Assembly (NCBI GenBank): GCA_020205615.1
Contig: CM035165.1
Location: forward strand, 26,390,950 to 26,454,949
Length of the DNA stretch: 64,000 nucleotides
Source: Panax quinquefolius
Lineage: Eukaryota > Streptophyta > Magnoliopsida > Apiales > Araliaceae
Direction of reading: 5' to 3'
Below are positions 24,822 through 36,558 of the stretch, piece after piece. Position 1 is the first letter of the stretch. Every line of letters starts with the position of its first letter. Below the pieces are notes generated by a model. It had not been told where the DNA came from and ran no database searches. It was given only the letters and a program-made list of their open reading frames with translations. A program made the translations under genes and the position numbers.

Positions 24822-25843
24822 CCACGAGATTATGATCCGTATGCAAATAGTTGCAATAATTTTAAGTGCTACTTTTTCAATGCAGTTTTTGTTGTACTAA
24901 TACAACTTTTTTCTACGTCTAAACAAAAAACTTGACCAGTTTGCAACTTCTTGGAATCGTGGTCTAGATAACACGTAAGGTTTCATGTACAGTTCATAAT
25001 TTTGGGTTGTTTATGAAATTTGGTGTATAGGCAGTAGTATATTTAGGAATTCAAAGAGGATTTCGATGAACATTCTTTCTTTGTTATCTTAGATAATGCA
25101 GATGTTCGATGGAAAAAATTGTGCTTACAAGTTTTAGTTTATAGTTTTATATATTTCAGATGCTTCTTTAAATTAAATTAACAAGTGAAACAACATTTGT
25201 GAATCCCGAGCTTGGTGTAGTTTTAAATTTAAAGGCCATACATAATGTTTCTCGATGATCTTTGTCAAAAAAAAATCACTTCTTTAACGATGTGAAAAAT
25301 TATATAGAAACCTTTTGGACATCGAATTACAAGAACATTTTATTGGGCAAGTGCACCATACTTCAACTACCAAGATTACATTGGATTTAAGGATTTGATT
25401 ACTAATTTCTTTTTCCTAGAGATCGAGATAAGAAGGATTTTCCTTTCCTCACTTTGGTTTAAATATATGGAGACCTTTTGTAATCCAAATTTAGCGAAAT
25501 ATTATACTACTAAACTTACAGAAAGGCCATATGATTATTTATTATTGTTATTTTGCAAATTTATCATAATCTGATTTGTGTGTCATTCTTTTATGGCTTG
25601 CTGAGGACATGTTGATTAATTTGGATAACAATCTACCATATTCTTATTATATTTTAATTTATTAATTGTACGTACACATTTATTATTAAAAATTGAATAA
25701 TCCATACATGAACGCTACGTATATATCTAGTTCAAATTTCTCTAATTATAAACATAATTCATATTTTTATTTTGTGCTCTAAACAAAAATATTAGTTTTT
25801 AAGATCAATTATACTCAAAATCTACTTATTTATATTATTAGGG
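24822..25843. other. AT-rich intergenic DNA, no gene seen
   Basis: No conserved coding signal and no clear transposon terminus. It ends where the left 316-bp repeat of the pararetrovirus insertion begins. Confidence 0.5.
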
Positions 25844-26159
25844 AAGAACAAAATATTAAACGTTTTTGGTGAAGTTGTATAACATCTTAAGAGTAAAAGT
25901 AAATTTATCTATTCGGTACCCTTATTCAGTGAAGTTGCTTTGCTCGGGATAGAACCAATATTTTAAAAAGTATTTATATATTTATTTATTTTTACTTAAT
26001 TTCACACTGTCACAAAGACTAATTATTGTATCTATTAATAAAATGGGAAATTATAAAGCAGGTATGGGCTATTGATATCATACTTAATATTATCGGGATC
26101 AATATTGATCAGCAGAGTCTCATTAGTTACATTTGAGACTATTAAATCAATCGCATGAT
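25844..26159 (+). repeat. Left 316-bp direct repeat of the pararetrovirus insertion
   Basis: It starts AAGAACAAAATATTAAACGT and ends GCATGAT. It matches 29288-29603 with only about ten visible differences and no indels. The flanks outside both copies do not match each other. Confidence 0.9.
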
Positions 26160-28188
26160 CATAAGGGAATAAACACTAATAAGGAGGGGATAGAAGTCAG
26201 GTTTGATTTTATTTCAGAACCTCGCTATCAAGGAGTTAATCATTTGCTTAAACGCAAAGAAGATTTTCTTTTCTTTCTCAAACAAAAGTTAGAAATTAAG
26301 AAGATTGAAGAACATCTTAAAGATAACAAGTTTAAGCTCAAAGTTAAAGCTTACCAAGAGGATCTAAGTAAAGAAATATGTTCTACAGATCCTACTTCTT
26401 TCTGGAATAGGAAAAAACACTTCATCTCTTTGCCTTACATAGAAGGATTCAATGAAAAGTCTATTCCTACCAAAGCAAGACCAATTCAAATGAATGAAAG
26501 GTTTCTTAAGCTTTGTCAAGAAGAAATTAATGATCTCTTAAAAAAGGGATTAATAAGGAAAAGTTATTCATCATGGTCATGTTCTGCATTTTACGTGGAA
26601 AATGTTGCAGAAATAGAAAGGGGAGTTCCAAGGCTAGTGATTAACTATAAACCTCTAAATAAAGTTTTGAGATGGATTAGGTATCCAATTCCAAACAAGA
26701 GGGATCTGCTAAATCGATTGCTGAAAGCAAACATCTTCTCTAAATTCGATATGAAAAGCGGATACTGGAAAAATCCAGATCAAAGAAGAAGATAAATATA
26801 AAACAACGTTTACAATGCCATTTGGGCATTACGAATGAAATGTTATAGGTTTTGGCCTTAAAAATGCACCATCAGAATTTCAGAACATTATGAACGAGAT
26901 CTTTAATCCATTTATGGATTTTATGATCGTTTATATTGATGATGTCTTGGTCTTCTCAAAAGACATTGATCAACATTGGAAACACTTAAACGTGTTTAAA
27001 AAAGCTGTTAAAAGAGAAGGTCTTGTGGTATCAGCTAGCAAAATGCTATTATTCCAAACTAAGATAAGGTTTCTGGGATTTGAAATTTCTCAAGGTAAAT
27101 ATTTCCCAGTTGATAGAGCCATTGCCTTCGCTAATAAATTTCCAGACAAAATCTTGGATCAAAAGCAACTTCAGAGATTTATGGGAAGTGTTAATTATGT
27201 TAGAGATATCTACAAAGATTTGGCAAATGATGATGCCCATCTTTACAAAAGGCTAAATAAAAAGCCTACGCCTTGGACAGATGAATGTACCCAAGTCATT
27301 AAAAGGATTAAGACTCGGGTGAAATCTTTACCGTGTTTACATTTCTCTAACCCTGATGCTCCAAAAATTGTCGAAATTGATGCCTCTGACAAAGGTTATG
27401 GGGGCATTCTAAAACAAATTATAAACTCTAAAGAAGTCTTAGTTTGTTTTGTTTTGGGAAAATGGGATGATGCACAGAAAAACTATTCCACTATTAAGAA
27501 GGAGATTTGTTCCATAGTTCTGTGTATTGATAAATTCCAAGTAGATCTCTTAAACCAGAGATTCCTTCTTCGAGTTGATTGCAAATCAGCTAAAGAAGTT
27601 TTAGAGAAGGACGTTAAGAACGTTGCTTCTAAACAGATTTTTGTTCGGTGGCAAGCCTTATTATCAGCCTTTGATTTTGATATTGAGTTAATTAAAGGAG
27701 ACTCAAATTCTTTGCCAGACTTCTTAACTAGAGAGTTTTTGCAGGATACCCCTAATGTTTATGTGTTAAATCTTGACAGGTCTCCTAGACGCTCAGCTAA
27801 ACCAGTAATGGAGAGACCCTCTTATGACTTCTTCAAAGGCCAGTCTTCAGGATCTCAAAAGCAGGGTAACAAAGGAAAGGCTCCTGAGCTCAAAGTTCAG
27901 GTGGATTCTCAATACATTAATACCATGATCAGAGAAGTAGTTGATATTGAGGATGTGGATGCAGTTAGATCCCCAGAACAAGTAGCAGATCTTTATCTGT
28001 CCTACTCTCATGATCTTCCTGTTTATCTCCCTAAAACCAGGGAGTTCTTTGAAAAAATTCTGATAGAAACTGGCTCAATTAAAGTTTCTAAACCTAGAGA
28101 TCGTTATAATCTGGCTTTCTCAACGGTTAAGATCTTAAAGGTCTTGCGTCCCCGTGACTGGGTGGGGGATCTAAGGACTCATAAATAG
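26160..28188 (+). pseudogene. Pararetrovirus reverse transcriptase-RNase H (disrupted)
   Basis: The first segment (to 26795) covers the region upstream of the RT and its first motifs (KARPIQMNERF, RLVINYKPLNK, FSKFDMKSGYW). A frameshift near 26790 and a TGA at 26835 break the RT core. The second open segment, 26890-28188, has the catalytic YIDDVLVFSK box, RT thumb text and RNase H with a DASDKGYGG motif (about 27376-27402). The C-terminal 130 residues are of unknown function. There is no integrase, as expected for the Caulimoviridae. The breaks mean no full RT can be made from this copy. Confidence 0.85.
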
Positions 28189-28203
28189 TTTGAGACAAAA
28201 TCT

Positions 28204-28815
28204 ATGATTCCTAAATATTTTAATTATTTTGATTACACTCTAGCATTGGAAAAGTTTTTATATTATCAAAATGAACATTATACCCATAGCTGGTTTCTTC
28301 ACCCCAATTTTCCAAAAACCATCAAGGCTCAGGACTTTCCTGCATGGTTTCAATCTTGGTTCTATTATTGGGGACCAGTCCCGGAGTTTTTTCCCCCCAA
28401 GGTTGAAGTTATGTTTGAAAAATATTTTCAAACATTAAATTACCTCAATGATAATCAGGCATTATTAGCTTTCTGTTGTGCCAATGAAATCCCCTGGATC
28501 TTTAAGTGGTCTTATATTATTACTCAGCATGGAGGAACATGGGTCAATCGGCTTTGTCAACAACTGGCCATTAAATGGTGGTCTAAGTTTGATGAGGGAA
28601 AAATTGAAAATATTCCTCCTCATGTTGTTGATTATGATATGGGTAAATATGATGTCTCTCAGCAGAAGTTAAAGTCTATTCTCAAAGGAATTCCTAAAAA
28701 TGAAATCCTAGATTTCTTAAGAAATTATGATGATACAGTTACTATGCTAGACAGTGATGATGAAAAAGCCTCATATAGTGATCCTTTCGGTGGCCCGTGC
28801 TCTCAGCTTAAATAA
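28204..28815 (+). CDS. Pararetrovirus-linked ORF of unknown function, 203 aa
   Basis: An uninterrupted ATG-to-TAA frame, 15 nt after the stop of the polyprotein and in the same frame. The product is rich in Trp, Phe and Tyr, including the run WFQSWFYYWGPVPEFFPP, and ends in an acidic tail (TMLDSDDEKA). I do not recognise a domain. Its place between RNase H and the promoter region suggests the small second ORF reported in some endogenous caulimovirids, or a polyprotein C-terminus cut off by a stop. The frame is intact although the upstream polyprotein is broken. Confidence 0.6.
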   Translation: MIPKYFNYFDYTLALEKFLYYQNEHYTHSWFLHPNFPKTIKAQDFPAWFQSWFYYWGPVPEFFPPKVEVMFEKYFQTLNYLNDNQALLAFCCANEIPWIFKWSYIITQHGGTWVNRLCQQLAIKWWSKFDEGKIENIPPHVVDYDMGKYDVSQQKLKSILKGIPKNEILDFLRNYDDTVTMLDSDDEKASYSDPFGGPCSQLK

Positions 28816-29287
28816 TTTAGGTGTGCTAATGCTTAAAACATCTTGGTGGTCTAGGGGGTCATGTTTTTGCTCTTGTCTTTTGGCTAAATAAATCAGGCTT
28901 TCGGTGATAGGAATCTTATCCTATCTTTTGTGGTCCCTTCTGCTTTTCCCTCATTGGCTGTTGTCTATTCGACTCCATCTTTATCCTGGATACGCGTCAG
29001 CAGCTTTATTTAAAGTTGGTTTTGCTTTTGTAAAATTAGATTCCTTTTAAAGTCGTTTATTTTTTGTAATGATTTTGTTTCTCCTCATTCCTATAAGAGG
29101 ATTGGTTTGCTCTTCTGAGAGGGCATCCGAAGTTTGTACTGAGTTTTATTTCCTATGTTTTCTTGTGTGAGTTTTGAAGTTCGAAGTTCTCAAGCTTCCA
29201 ACTCTATGTAAGTTTGTTTGTTCTTAAATAATATTCCGCTTTTATCTATTTCATCTGTTTCATAAAAATCTCTATATGATCCTGGAC
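28816..29287 (+). promoter_or_regulatory. Pararetrovirus intergenic region with promoter-like elements
   Basis: Non-coding and T-rich. It contains AATAAA at 28887, a TACGCGTCAGCAGC stretch near 28991 (TGACG/as-1-like core in inverted form), TATTTAAA at 29007 and CT-rich sequence downstream. This order (activator site, TATA box, leader) matches caulimovirid pregenomic RNA promoters. Activity cannot be judged from sequence. Confidence 0.5.
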
Positions 29288-29603
29288 AAGAACAAAATAT
29301 TAAACATTTTTGGTGAAGTTGTATAACATCTTAAGAGTAAAAGTAAATTTATCTATTCGGTACCCTTATTTAGTGAAGTTGCTTGGCTCGGGATAGAACC
29401 AATATTTTAAAAAGTATTTATATATTTATTTATTTTTACTTAATTTCACATTGTCACAAAGACTAATTAATGTATCTATTAATAAAATGGGAAATTATAA
29501 AGCAGGTATGGGCTATTGATATCATACTTAATATAATCGGGATCAATCTTGATTAGCAGAGTCTCATTAGTTCCATTTGGGACTATTAAATCAATCACAT
29601 GAT
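29288..29603 (+). repeat. Right 316-bp direct repeat of the pararetrovirus insertion
   Basis: Second copy of 25844-26159, starting AAGAACAAAATATTAAACAT. It directly follows the promoter-like region, so it probably corresponds to the leader of the next genome unit. Confidence 0.9.
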
Positions 29604-29696
29604 TTATTCTTTGTAAAGGAGAACCTAGAATCTGGTTGTGAGATTAAGTCTAGGAAAAACCATAATCTTTGATTGGTTTACTCACTGTTAATAAAT

Positions 29697-30090
29697 TTGG
29701 ATCGGTCCACCGGTCCAACCTGGACCAATAAAAATCAGAATCAGTCGGCTCTCCAGTCCGGTTCAACCCGATTTTATTGATTTGGTCAAAATCGGTTGAC
29801 TCGGTCCAACCGGTAAAACTGATTAATTGACCCGATTTTTAATATATTTTTTTGTACAAAAAAAGTTTTAATATTAAAATTAACTAATTTAGTAAAATTG
29901 TAACTCAATTTTATTATGTTTTAGTTCATAAAAATGAGATTTTTTTAAAATTTTATTAATTACTAATAATATATATTTTTATATATTAATGATGTTACTT
30001 GATCAAGAACAGTTCGACCACTAATTGGATTAATGACCCATCCATCTAGTACCTTTTTCAATACTATGACCGGTCCGAATTTGATAACCT
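29697..30090. mobile_element. Possible hAT-like MITE
   Basis: The left end GTTAATAAATTTGGATCGG and the reversed right end AGGTTATCAAATTCGGACCG are imperfect inverted repeats. The interior has repeated CCGGTCCAACC-type motifs near the left end, common in plant hAT-derived MITEs. No clear 8-bp target duplication was found. Confidence 0.35.
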
Positions 30091-30960
30091 TGAAGCTGAT
30101 TTAGCCCAATCGAATGGGTGGACAGAAGAGATTGGTGATTGTCCAATCTCATACTAAAATTCTTTTCCATCCGAGAAATCAACTTCCCATATGCTTTATT
30201 TTTCATCTTGTTTGGCCGAGTCTAGTGCAGACAATTTTAGGATCATCTTGGTCAACTTATGATTATGAAAATAGAGACTCCATATCATCATCTTAAAATT
30301 GTATTCCTTTGGTTTGGATGTATGAATGTTATAATGAAAATATAATTTTTTTGGAGATAAATTGTGATACATGTTATATGTAAAACCAAGATAATTTATT
30401 GAGTTTTGAATATATATTAAACTGAATGTTGATAAATTTTTATCTTTTTTGAGGAATTTGTTGTTGAAAATGTTATTGGGAAATTATGAAATTTTCAATC
30501 TTGATAAATTATAAATTTTTGTTGGCATTTTATTGGGATAAATGTTGGTGGGTGTTGGTAAATTATGATTTTTTATTAATTAATAATGGTAGATAATTTA
30601 ATAATATTAGGTAATTTTAATAAGACTATTAATATTGGTTAGATAATTTGTGCTTTTATTTGGTAATTTATTGTCATATTTGGTCTAGGATTTCAATCCT
30701 AGACCACATGATCCATCCGTACTTTGGTATAGGGCTAAGTAAGGAACCAAATTAGAATCGAAACTGCACTAAAAATTGCACAAATGGCACTAATTAAAAC
30801 CTCAATACCAACGACTCCGGCGTATGTGATGGTTTTAGGTGGGTTGAAGAACCAAATTTATAATTTCGATTTGGTTACTAGCCAAAATCGCACGCACAAA
30901 ACCGAAACCAAACTGTACCATGAAATTAATTAATTATACAGTCCTATTACAGGAGAGATG
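30091..30960. other. AT-rich intergenic DNA, no gene seen
   Basis: No coding signal. It ends at the 5' LTR start (TGTAAGACCCC) at 30961. Confidence 0.5.
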
Positions 30961-33791
30961 TGTAAGACCCCATTTTTATGAATAAAGAATAATTTTTTCG
31001 AAATATATTTTTGAATATTATGGCGTAGATTTGATATAATGTTATAATTGTGGGTAATATTTACAAATTTTGCAAAGTAAGCAAGTGGTTATATAATATT
31101 CGATTGGTCGGGGAATATTCATTTTAACAAGAAATATTTGTACGACGACACAATCATTGGTGGACCCCACAACGGAAGTATTGTCGTAGTTAGAAAACGG
31201 CATAATTATCTTTTTAAAAATAACGGCGGAAGTCTTACCGTTAAACTGTTGAACTACCCGTTAGTAAAAGTACAGTAATACGCGTGGTTGCATAGTAACA
31301 TACGATATTGATTATTGATGCTTACGTGAGAAGTCACTCAGTTATACTCAATTATTGCTACAGTAATTGATGAATCATATCTATCATATTATTGATTCGA
31401 TTATTGTCACAATATCATCTGCATAATATGATATATTATTAAATCAATAATTGAGACGACAAAGTTATTCATATTATTAAATTGTAATATTTACAATGTC
31501 TAGAAGTTACATCGAGGAGAGGTTTGTTCATCTAATTGCTTGGCCAATAAGGAGAAATTCTTATCGGAAAGCCCCTATTTCACGGGACGACACGGTTTGT
31601 TAAATATTGTGAGTTATAATATTAATGACGAATAAGTTCGTGTTGATTAAAGATGAAATTGATAGTTCCATTGTGTTGGAATTATTATTGTTAGTGGAAA
31701 TCTACATTTATTTCGATATTAATTGATGTCTGGAAGTTTTACTGATCAGTCGGGTAACTAATCGGATAAATGAGCAATTAATTGCTATTAATTCACATGA
31801 TTATAACTATTTGTTCACATGTGTGTACTATTGATTCATATTCTTGTACTATTAGGGGAGTTGGTGCAAGATTAATAATACTTGCATGACTAAGTTAAAA
31901 ATGGAGGTATAGATGGAGGTACTATACTGTAATTCGTATTTTCACATGATTATAACTATTGATTCACATGATTGAACTATTGATTGACATTATTTACTAT
32001 TAGGTATTGTACTGTAATATTTTGAGCTCCAAAACGTGCAATTATTGAAACTATATTTTCCTATAAATAGAAGCTCATTCTTCCTTCATTTCTCACCAAT
32101 TCACTAAAGCTTTAGAGCAATTATTGTAGAGAGAAATTATAGAGAGAAAGAAGAAGAGAGGTCTGCTACCTCTCTACTCCAGTATCCAGTTTCTTTCTAA
32201 GGTAAGGGATATTATTTCTTTCGTATTCATGAAGAGAGCTTTCGTTATTCCATTCTTTATTATTATGTTGGAATAACTTTTATCTATCTAATCGCATATA
32301 CACGTGAAATTCTTCTATTATTCCATTCTTTATTATTCTGCATTGGAATATCCTCGCTGCATGCGGATTACGCTAGACCGGTTCCATTCTTTATTATTCT
32401 ATTGGAACAACACATGCATGCGATTATTACATCGCATGCATGGTGAATTCTTTGTTATTCCATTCTTTATTATTACTGCCGAATATCCTATTCATGTGGA
32501 TTACGCTAGACTGGTTCCATTTTTTATTATTACATTGGAATAACACATTTCATGCATGCGATCTATCGCATGCATGGTGAATTCTTCTCATTATTCCATT
32601 CTTTATTATTACATTGGAATAACTTGTCTATGTGGATTATCACATGCATGGTGAATGATCCTTCGATTCATTCCTTATTAAATTGTGAAATGATGATGCA
32701 TCTCGTGGATTCTGCATGGCGGGTGAAAATCCATTTGCAGTTTCATATGTTCTATGATACTCATTTGGTTAAAGTTTTGGCTTCTATATTTCATGAAATT
32801 AGTAGAATATCTTGGATATTTGCGCTTCATCAGGTATCTTTTCATGGAAATATTCTTCTGAGCATTCTTGAATTTTACTCCACAAAGCAGTATCATGTTG
32901 ACAATTTGGACGTAATGATTTCAAGATAAATTAACTTATAAATCTTTAAAAATTTATTCTTGAACTTGTTTTATTGAATTATTGCGTCATTGTCATCATC
33001 TTCATGCTTATATTGTGATGAAAGTCATCTTTAGCTTACGTGCATAGATGGACTTGGTATGATTATGATCAGGGATTATTCGGTATAAACATGACCTGTA
33101 ATGTTATAAATGATGTGGTAAAAGTCCTCAGTAGACTGTAGTGCATTGATGGACAATTTTTGGTATGATTATGACCAGGGATTATTCGGTATAGTCATGA
33201 CCATTGAAGATTTAATGAATATCCTTGGCCCGTAGTGCAGGGATGACTCGATGATGTGGTTTAATTATTAAGTTGAGTCTCAACGATAAAAATTGATGAA
33301 AATATTTTAAATCATAGAAGATAGTAGATATCATGCTCTACTTGACTCTTCTAATGGATTGCTTATTCCGCTGCAGTTAAACTTGATGTCTATTGTATTT
33401 TATCAGTTTAACATTGTTGAAGACTAATGATAATTTATTCTGCATTATCTTAGTCATAATATTTCTTACTGGGCTAGTTGAGCTCACCCTTTCTTTCACC
33501 GTTCTCTTCAGGAAATGAGAACGTAACCGGGACTAGTCGGGGAACAGAGTGACGGTCCAGATGATAGCATTAGTAGTCCTCACTATTCTTTTAAATAGTG
33601 TGACAATAAATATAATGAGGACTCCATTAAGTGTGGATATTATCTAGATGATAATATTCTTATTAAAACTCTTAGATTATGTTTTGTCGTATTTTACACG
33701 ACTGTTGTATAATTAAGTTGTATTTGAATTTTTTACCATGTATTTGGCGACTCAAGATGGGTGATGTATACCTATTTTTGGGGGCGTCACA
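30961..33791 (+). repeat. 5' LTR of the plus-strand Ty3/gypsy element, 2,831 bp
   Basis: It starts TGTAAGACCCC and ends GGGGGCGTCACA, followed by the PBS. Near 32040-32110 there is a TATAAATAG box (about 32062) and a CT/GA-rich stretch, a likely transcription start region. Its length and ends match the solo LTR at 43941-46766. Confidence 0.88.
32240..32660 (+). repeat. Tandem repeats with GCATGCATG palindromes inside the LTR
   Basis: TTCCATTCTTTATTATT recurs about six times (near 32249, 32323, 32382, 32458, 32516 in variant form, 32595), alternating with CGCATGCATGGTGAATTCTT and GTGGATTACGCTAGAC blocks. It lies just downstream of the likely transcription start of the LTR. Confidence 0.8.
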
Positions 33792-33792
33792 G

Positions 33793-33810
33793 TTGGTATC
33801 AAAGCTTAGG
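33793..33810 (+). other. Primer-binding site, tRNA-Met type
   Basis: TTGGTATCAAAGCTTAGG follows the LTR end by one base. It differs by one base from the usual TGGTATCAGAGC. Confidence 0.85.
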
Positions 33811-33978
33811 GATATGATCCCTGGCTGAGATGTGAGACAAGAACTAGGAGGGGAGAGACGGGGAATTCCATTGCTAGTATGACCTACCTAAGTTTATTTG
33901 GTATTTAATTGGTCAGTCAGAGTATAGGGATAATATGTGATATGTTAATTAACCCTTGTTTTGTGGCAGTATTTGAAA

Positions 33979-35052
33979 ATGGCATCCGAAAATGTTGAGA
34001 TAAACAATGAAGCACATGAGATCGTTGAGTCACCACAGATTAATGCCCAGGATAATGTGCAATAGGAAGACAATAATCCTCATATAAACAATAACACCGA
34101 TGAAATGGTGAACGAAGGGATGTTCAGAGGCTTTATGCAATTCATGCAACATCAGGCGAAAGCGGCTCCTATCCAAAATGCAGGTGGAAACACTGACAAC
34201 TCTCGGATGGTCACCGCTAAGCAGTTCAAGGAGCTGGGACCACCGGAGTTTTTTGGAGAGCCAAAACCACTTAAGGCGGAGACGTGGATAAAGCAGATCA
34301 ACAAGATATTTGATGTCTTGGGATGCTCAGAGAGAGCAAAAGGTTCCCTTTGCCACCTTCATGTTATGGAAGCGAGGCGATTCTTGGTGGGAATCAAAGC
34401 GTACTCAACTCCGCTTTTCAAAATGTCTTGGGAGAAGTTCCAAGAGCTATTCAATGACAAGTACTTTCCTGAAAGTATTCGTCACATGAAGGAGGTAGAG
34501 TTCATCAAGCTTGAGCAAAACAATATGACTGTGGCGCAGTACGAAGCTAAGTTTGTTGAGTTGCCTCGGTTTATGTCCCACTTGGTTGATAATGAGGAGA
34601 GAATGACGCAGATGTTTCTAAGAGGTTTAAAACCCGAGATGAGTTAATACCTAATTTCTCACAAACTATGTTTGTATTCAGATGTTGTGAATAGGGCTCA
34701 GTTATTGGAGCGCAATAATGAGTCAACCCAACCAAGAGAGAGCAACCGACAAGTCGATAATACTAATGGTAGCAGTCATCGAAGCGGTGGCAACAAACGT
34801 GGAGGGAATCAACATGCCAGAAATGATAATCACTTCGGTGGTAATCATGGCCATGACAATAAGAGCGGACATTTCAAGAAGAGGAGATTCAACAAGGATG
34901 GAAAAACGTCAGCACCAACACCTATTGTTAAGGAAGGAGAACGACCACCGGCCGTATGTTACAAATGTGGAGGGGAAGGACACATAAGTCCAAACTGCAC
35001 GATGCAGTCCAAAGCGTGTTATAATTGTGGAAAAGAAGGTCACCTAGCCTGA
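33979..35052 (+). pseudogene. Ty3/gypsy gag (disrupted)
   Basis: It starts MASENVEINNEAHE at 33979. An in-frame TAG at 34063 (codon 29), a TAA at 34645 and a TGA at 35050 interrupt it. The capsid part (34105-34647) has the retrotransposon-gag text ETWIKQINKIFDVLG and MSWEKFQELFNDKYFP. The nucleocapsid part has one full CCHC knuckle ([14 protein letters not shown]) and a second cut by the TGA ([11 protein letters not shown]). It would form virus-like particles if intact. Confidence 0.88.
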
Positions 35053-35085
35053 TTTTTTCGTGCACCAAAGTCAAGTCCAGCTAGG

Positions 35086-36558
35086 ATGGAGGCATCAAAG
35101 GGTGTCCCAGACAAGAAAAAACTGGTAGTTCAAGGGAGAGCGTTAGTCGTAACCTCCCAAAAAGCGAGGAATCCGAACGAGGTGATCACGGGTAAACTAA
35201 TCATAAACTCTAGCGAAGTTTATACTTTATTTGATACCGGTTCTACCCATTCCTTTATTTCTCCTACTTGCGCTCAACGTTTAAATTTGATTCCAGAGAA
35301 ATTAGACTTTGACTTATCTGTTGAAACTCTGTTGGGAGAAACCTTCATTACATCCACGGTTTATAAGTCTTGTTTGATTCAAATCGGTAACCGCACGTTA
35401 CCTGTCGATCTTATTTCTTTGAAAATACTTGCATTTGATGTGATTTTAGGGGTTGATTGGTTAACTATTCATCATGCTAAAATCGATTATTTCCGTAAGG
35501 TTGTTAGCTTTCATATTCCTAACCAACCTATTATGCGAATTCAAGCAACCAAACCACTAAAATCAATCACTGTCATATCAAGTCATAAAGCTATTTGTTT
35601 ATTGAAAAACGGATGTCAATCTTTCTTAGCCCATGTCAAGGATTTAAATAAAGATACATCAGATTTGAATGATATTTCTATTGTTAATAAATTTCCTGAC
35701 GTATTCCCTGAAGAACTTCCTGGCCTACCCCCAGAGCGTGAAATTGAATTTTGTATCGACCTTGAATTCGGTACAAAACCCATTTCCAAAGCCCTATATC
35801 GAATGGCTCCTATTGAACTTCAGGAGTTAAAAACCCAACTACAGGAATTGTTAGACATCGTTTTCATTCGTCCTAGTACATCTCCTTGGGGTGCTCCTGT
35901 TCTATTCGTAAAGAAGAAAGATGGAAGTATGCGACTTTGTATTGATTATCGGGAGTTGAATCATGTCACCATAAAAAATAGGTACTCGTTGCCTCGCATT
36001 GATGACCTGTTTGATCAGTTACAAGGAGCCAAATTCTTTTCAAAGATTGATCTTCATTCCGGATATCATCAGTTGAAGATTAAAACTGATAACATTCTAA
36101 AGACTGCTTTTAGAACTAGGTACGGGCATTATGAATTCCTAGTCATGTCTTTTGGATTGACTAATGCTCCTGCTGCCTTCATGGACATGATGAACCGAGT
36201 ATTCAAGGAATATTTGGATCACTTTGTGGTTGTCTTTATTGATGATATCCTCATATACTCCAAAACCCGCGAAGACCATGAGCAACACTTGAGGCTGATA
36301 CTCCAAAAGCTTCGTGAAAACAAGCTTTATGCCAATTTGAAGAAATGCGAGTTCTGGCTTGAGGAAGTTGCATTCCTTGGGCACGTGATATCAAATCATG
36401 GAATATCTGTTGACCCGGCAAAGATTGAAGCAATTCAAAGATGGGAACAACCTAAGTCAGTGACCGAAGTACGTAGTTTTCTTGGCTTAGCTGGTTATTA
36501 TCGGAGATTCTTAGAAGGGTTTTCTCGAATCGCTACTCCATTAACTCAGCTGACTTGA
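35086..36558 (+). CDS. Ty3/gypsy protease-reverse transcriptase fragment, 490 aa open frame
   Basis: An aspartic protease has its DTG site in [12 protein letters not shown] (residues about 48-59). The RT follows with [42 protein letters not shown] and the catalytic [10 protein letters not shown]. The frame ends at a TGA where RNase H begins. The upstream TGA at 35050 separates it from gag, and the first ATG of this frame is used as start only for convenience. It was part of a gag-pol polyprotein, so it is a remnant rather than a host gene. Confidence 0.85.
   Translation: MEASKGVPDKKKLVVQGRALVVTSQKARNPNEVITGKLIINSSEVYTLFDTGSTHSFISPTCAQRLNLIPEKLDFDLSVETLLGETFITSTVYKSCLIQIGNRTLPVDLISLKILAFDVILGVDWLTIHHAKIDYFRKVVSFHIPNQPIMRIQATKPLKSITVISSHKAICLLKNGCQSFLAHVKDLNKDTSDLNDISIVNKFPDVFPEELPGLPPEREIEFCIDLEFGTKPISKALYRMAPIELQELKTQLQELLDIVFIRPSTSPWGAPVLFVKKKDGSMRLCIDYRELNHVTIKNRYSLPRIDDLFDQLQGAKFFSKIDLHSGYHQLKIKTDNILKTAFRTRYGHYEFLVMSFGLTNAPAAFMDMMNRVFKEYLDHFVVVFIDDILIYSKTREDHEQHLRLILQKLRENKLYANLKKCEFWLEEVAFLGHVISNHGISVDPAKIEAIQRWEQPKSVTEVRSFLGLAGYYRRFLEGFSRIATPLTQLT

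Larger units (their letters stand above)
25844..29603 (+). mobile_element. Endogenous pararetrovirus (caulimovirid) fragment
   Basis: Layout: 316-bp repeat, protease-RT linker plus RT-RNase H (disrupted), a 203-codon ORF, a promoter-like intergenic region, then the 316-bp repeat again. The RT has the YIDD box and caulimovirid-style text. There is no integrase and no PBS/PPT pair. Movement protein, coat protein and protease are absent, so the insertion is defective. The repeat follows the promoter region on the right and precedes the RT block on the left. This fits a terminally redundant integration of a circular genome with an internal deletion. The family resembles florendovirus/petuvirus-type endogenous sequences (from memory). 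Confidence 0.8.

Noticed and set aside
25844..29603. Ordinary LTR retrotransposon with 316-bp LTRs
   Set aside because: No TG...CA ends, primer-binding site, polypurine tract, gag or integrase; RT and downstream ORF fit a pararetrovirus.
25844..29603. Intact, potentially active virus
   Set aside because: Several genes are missing and the RT is broken by a frameshift and a stop.
32552..32929. 125-codon ORF in the 5' LTR
   Set aside because: Lies over tandem repeats in the LTR with no homology; chance frame.
36139..36433. Antisense ORFs over the RT region
   Set aside because: Shadows of the plus-strand reverse transcriptase; similar shadows occur at 58066-58290 and 57921-58199.
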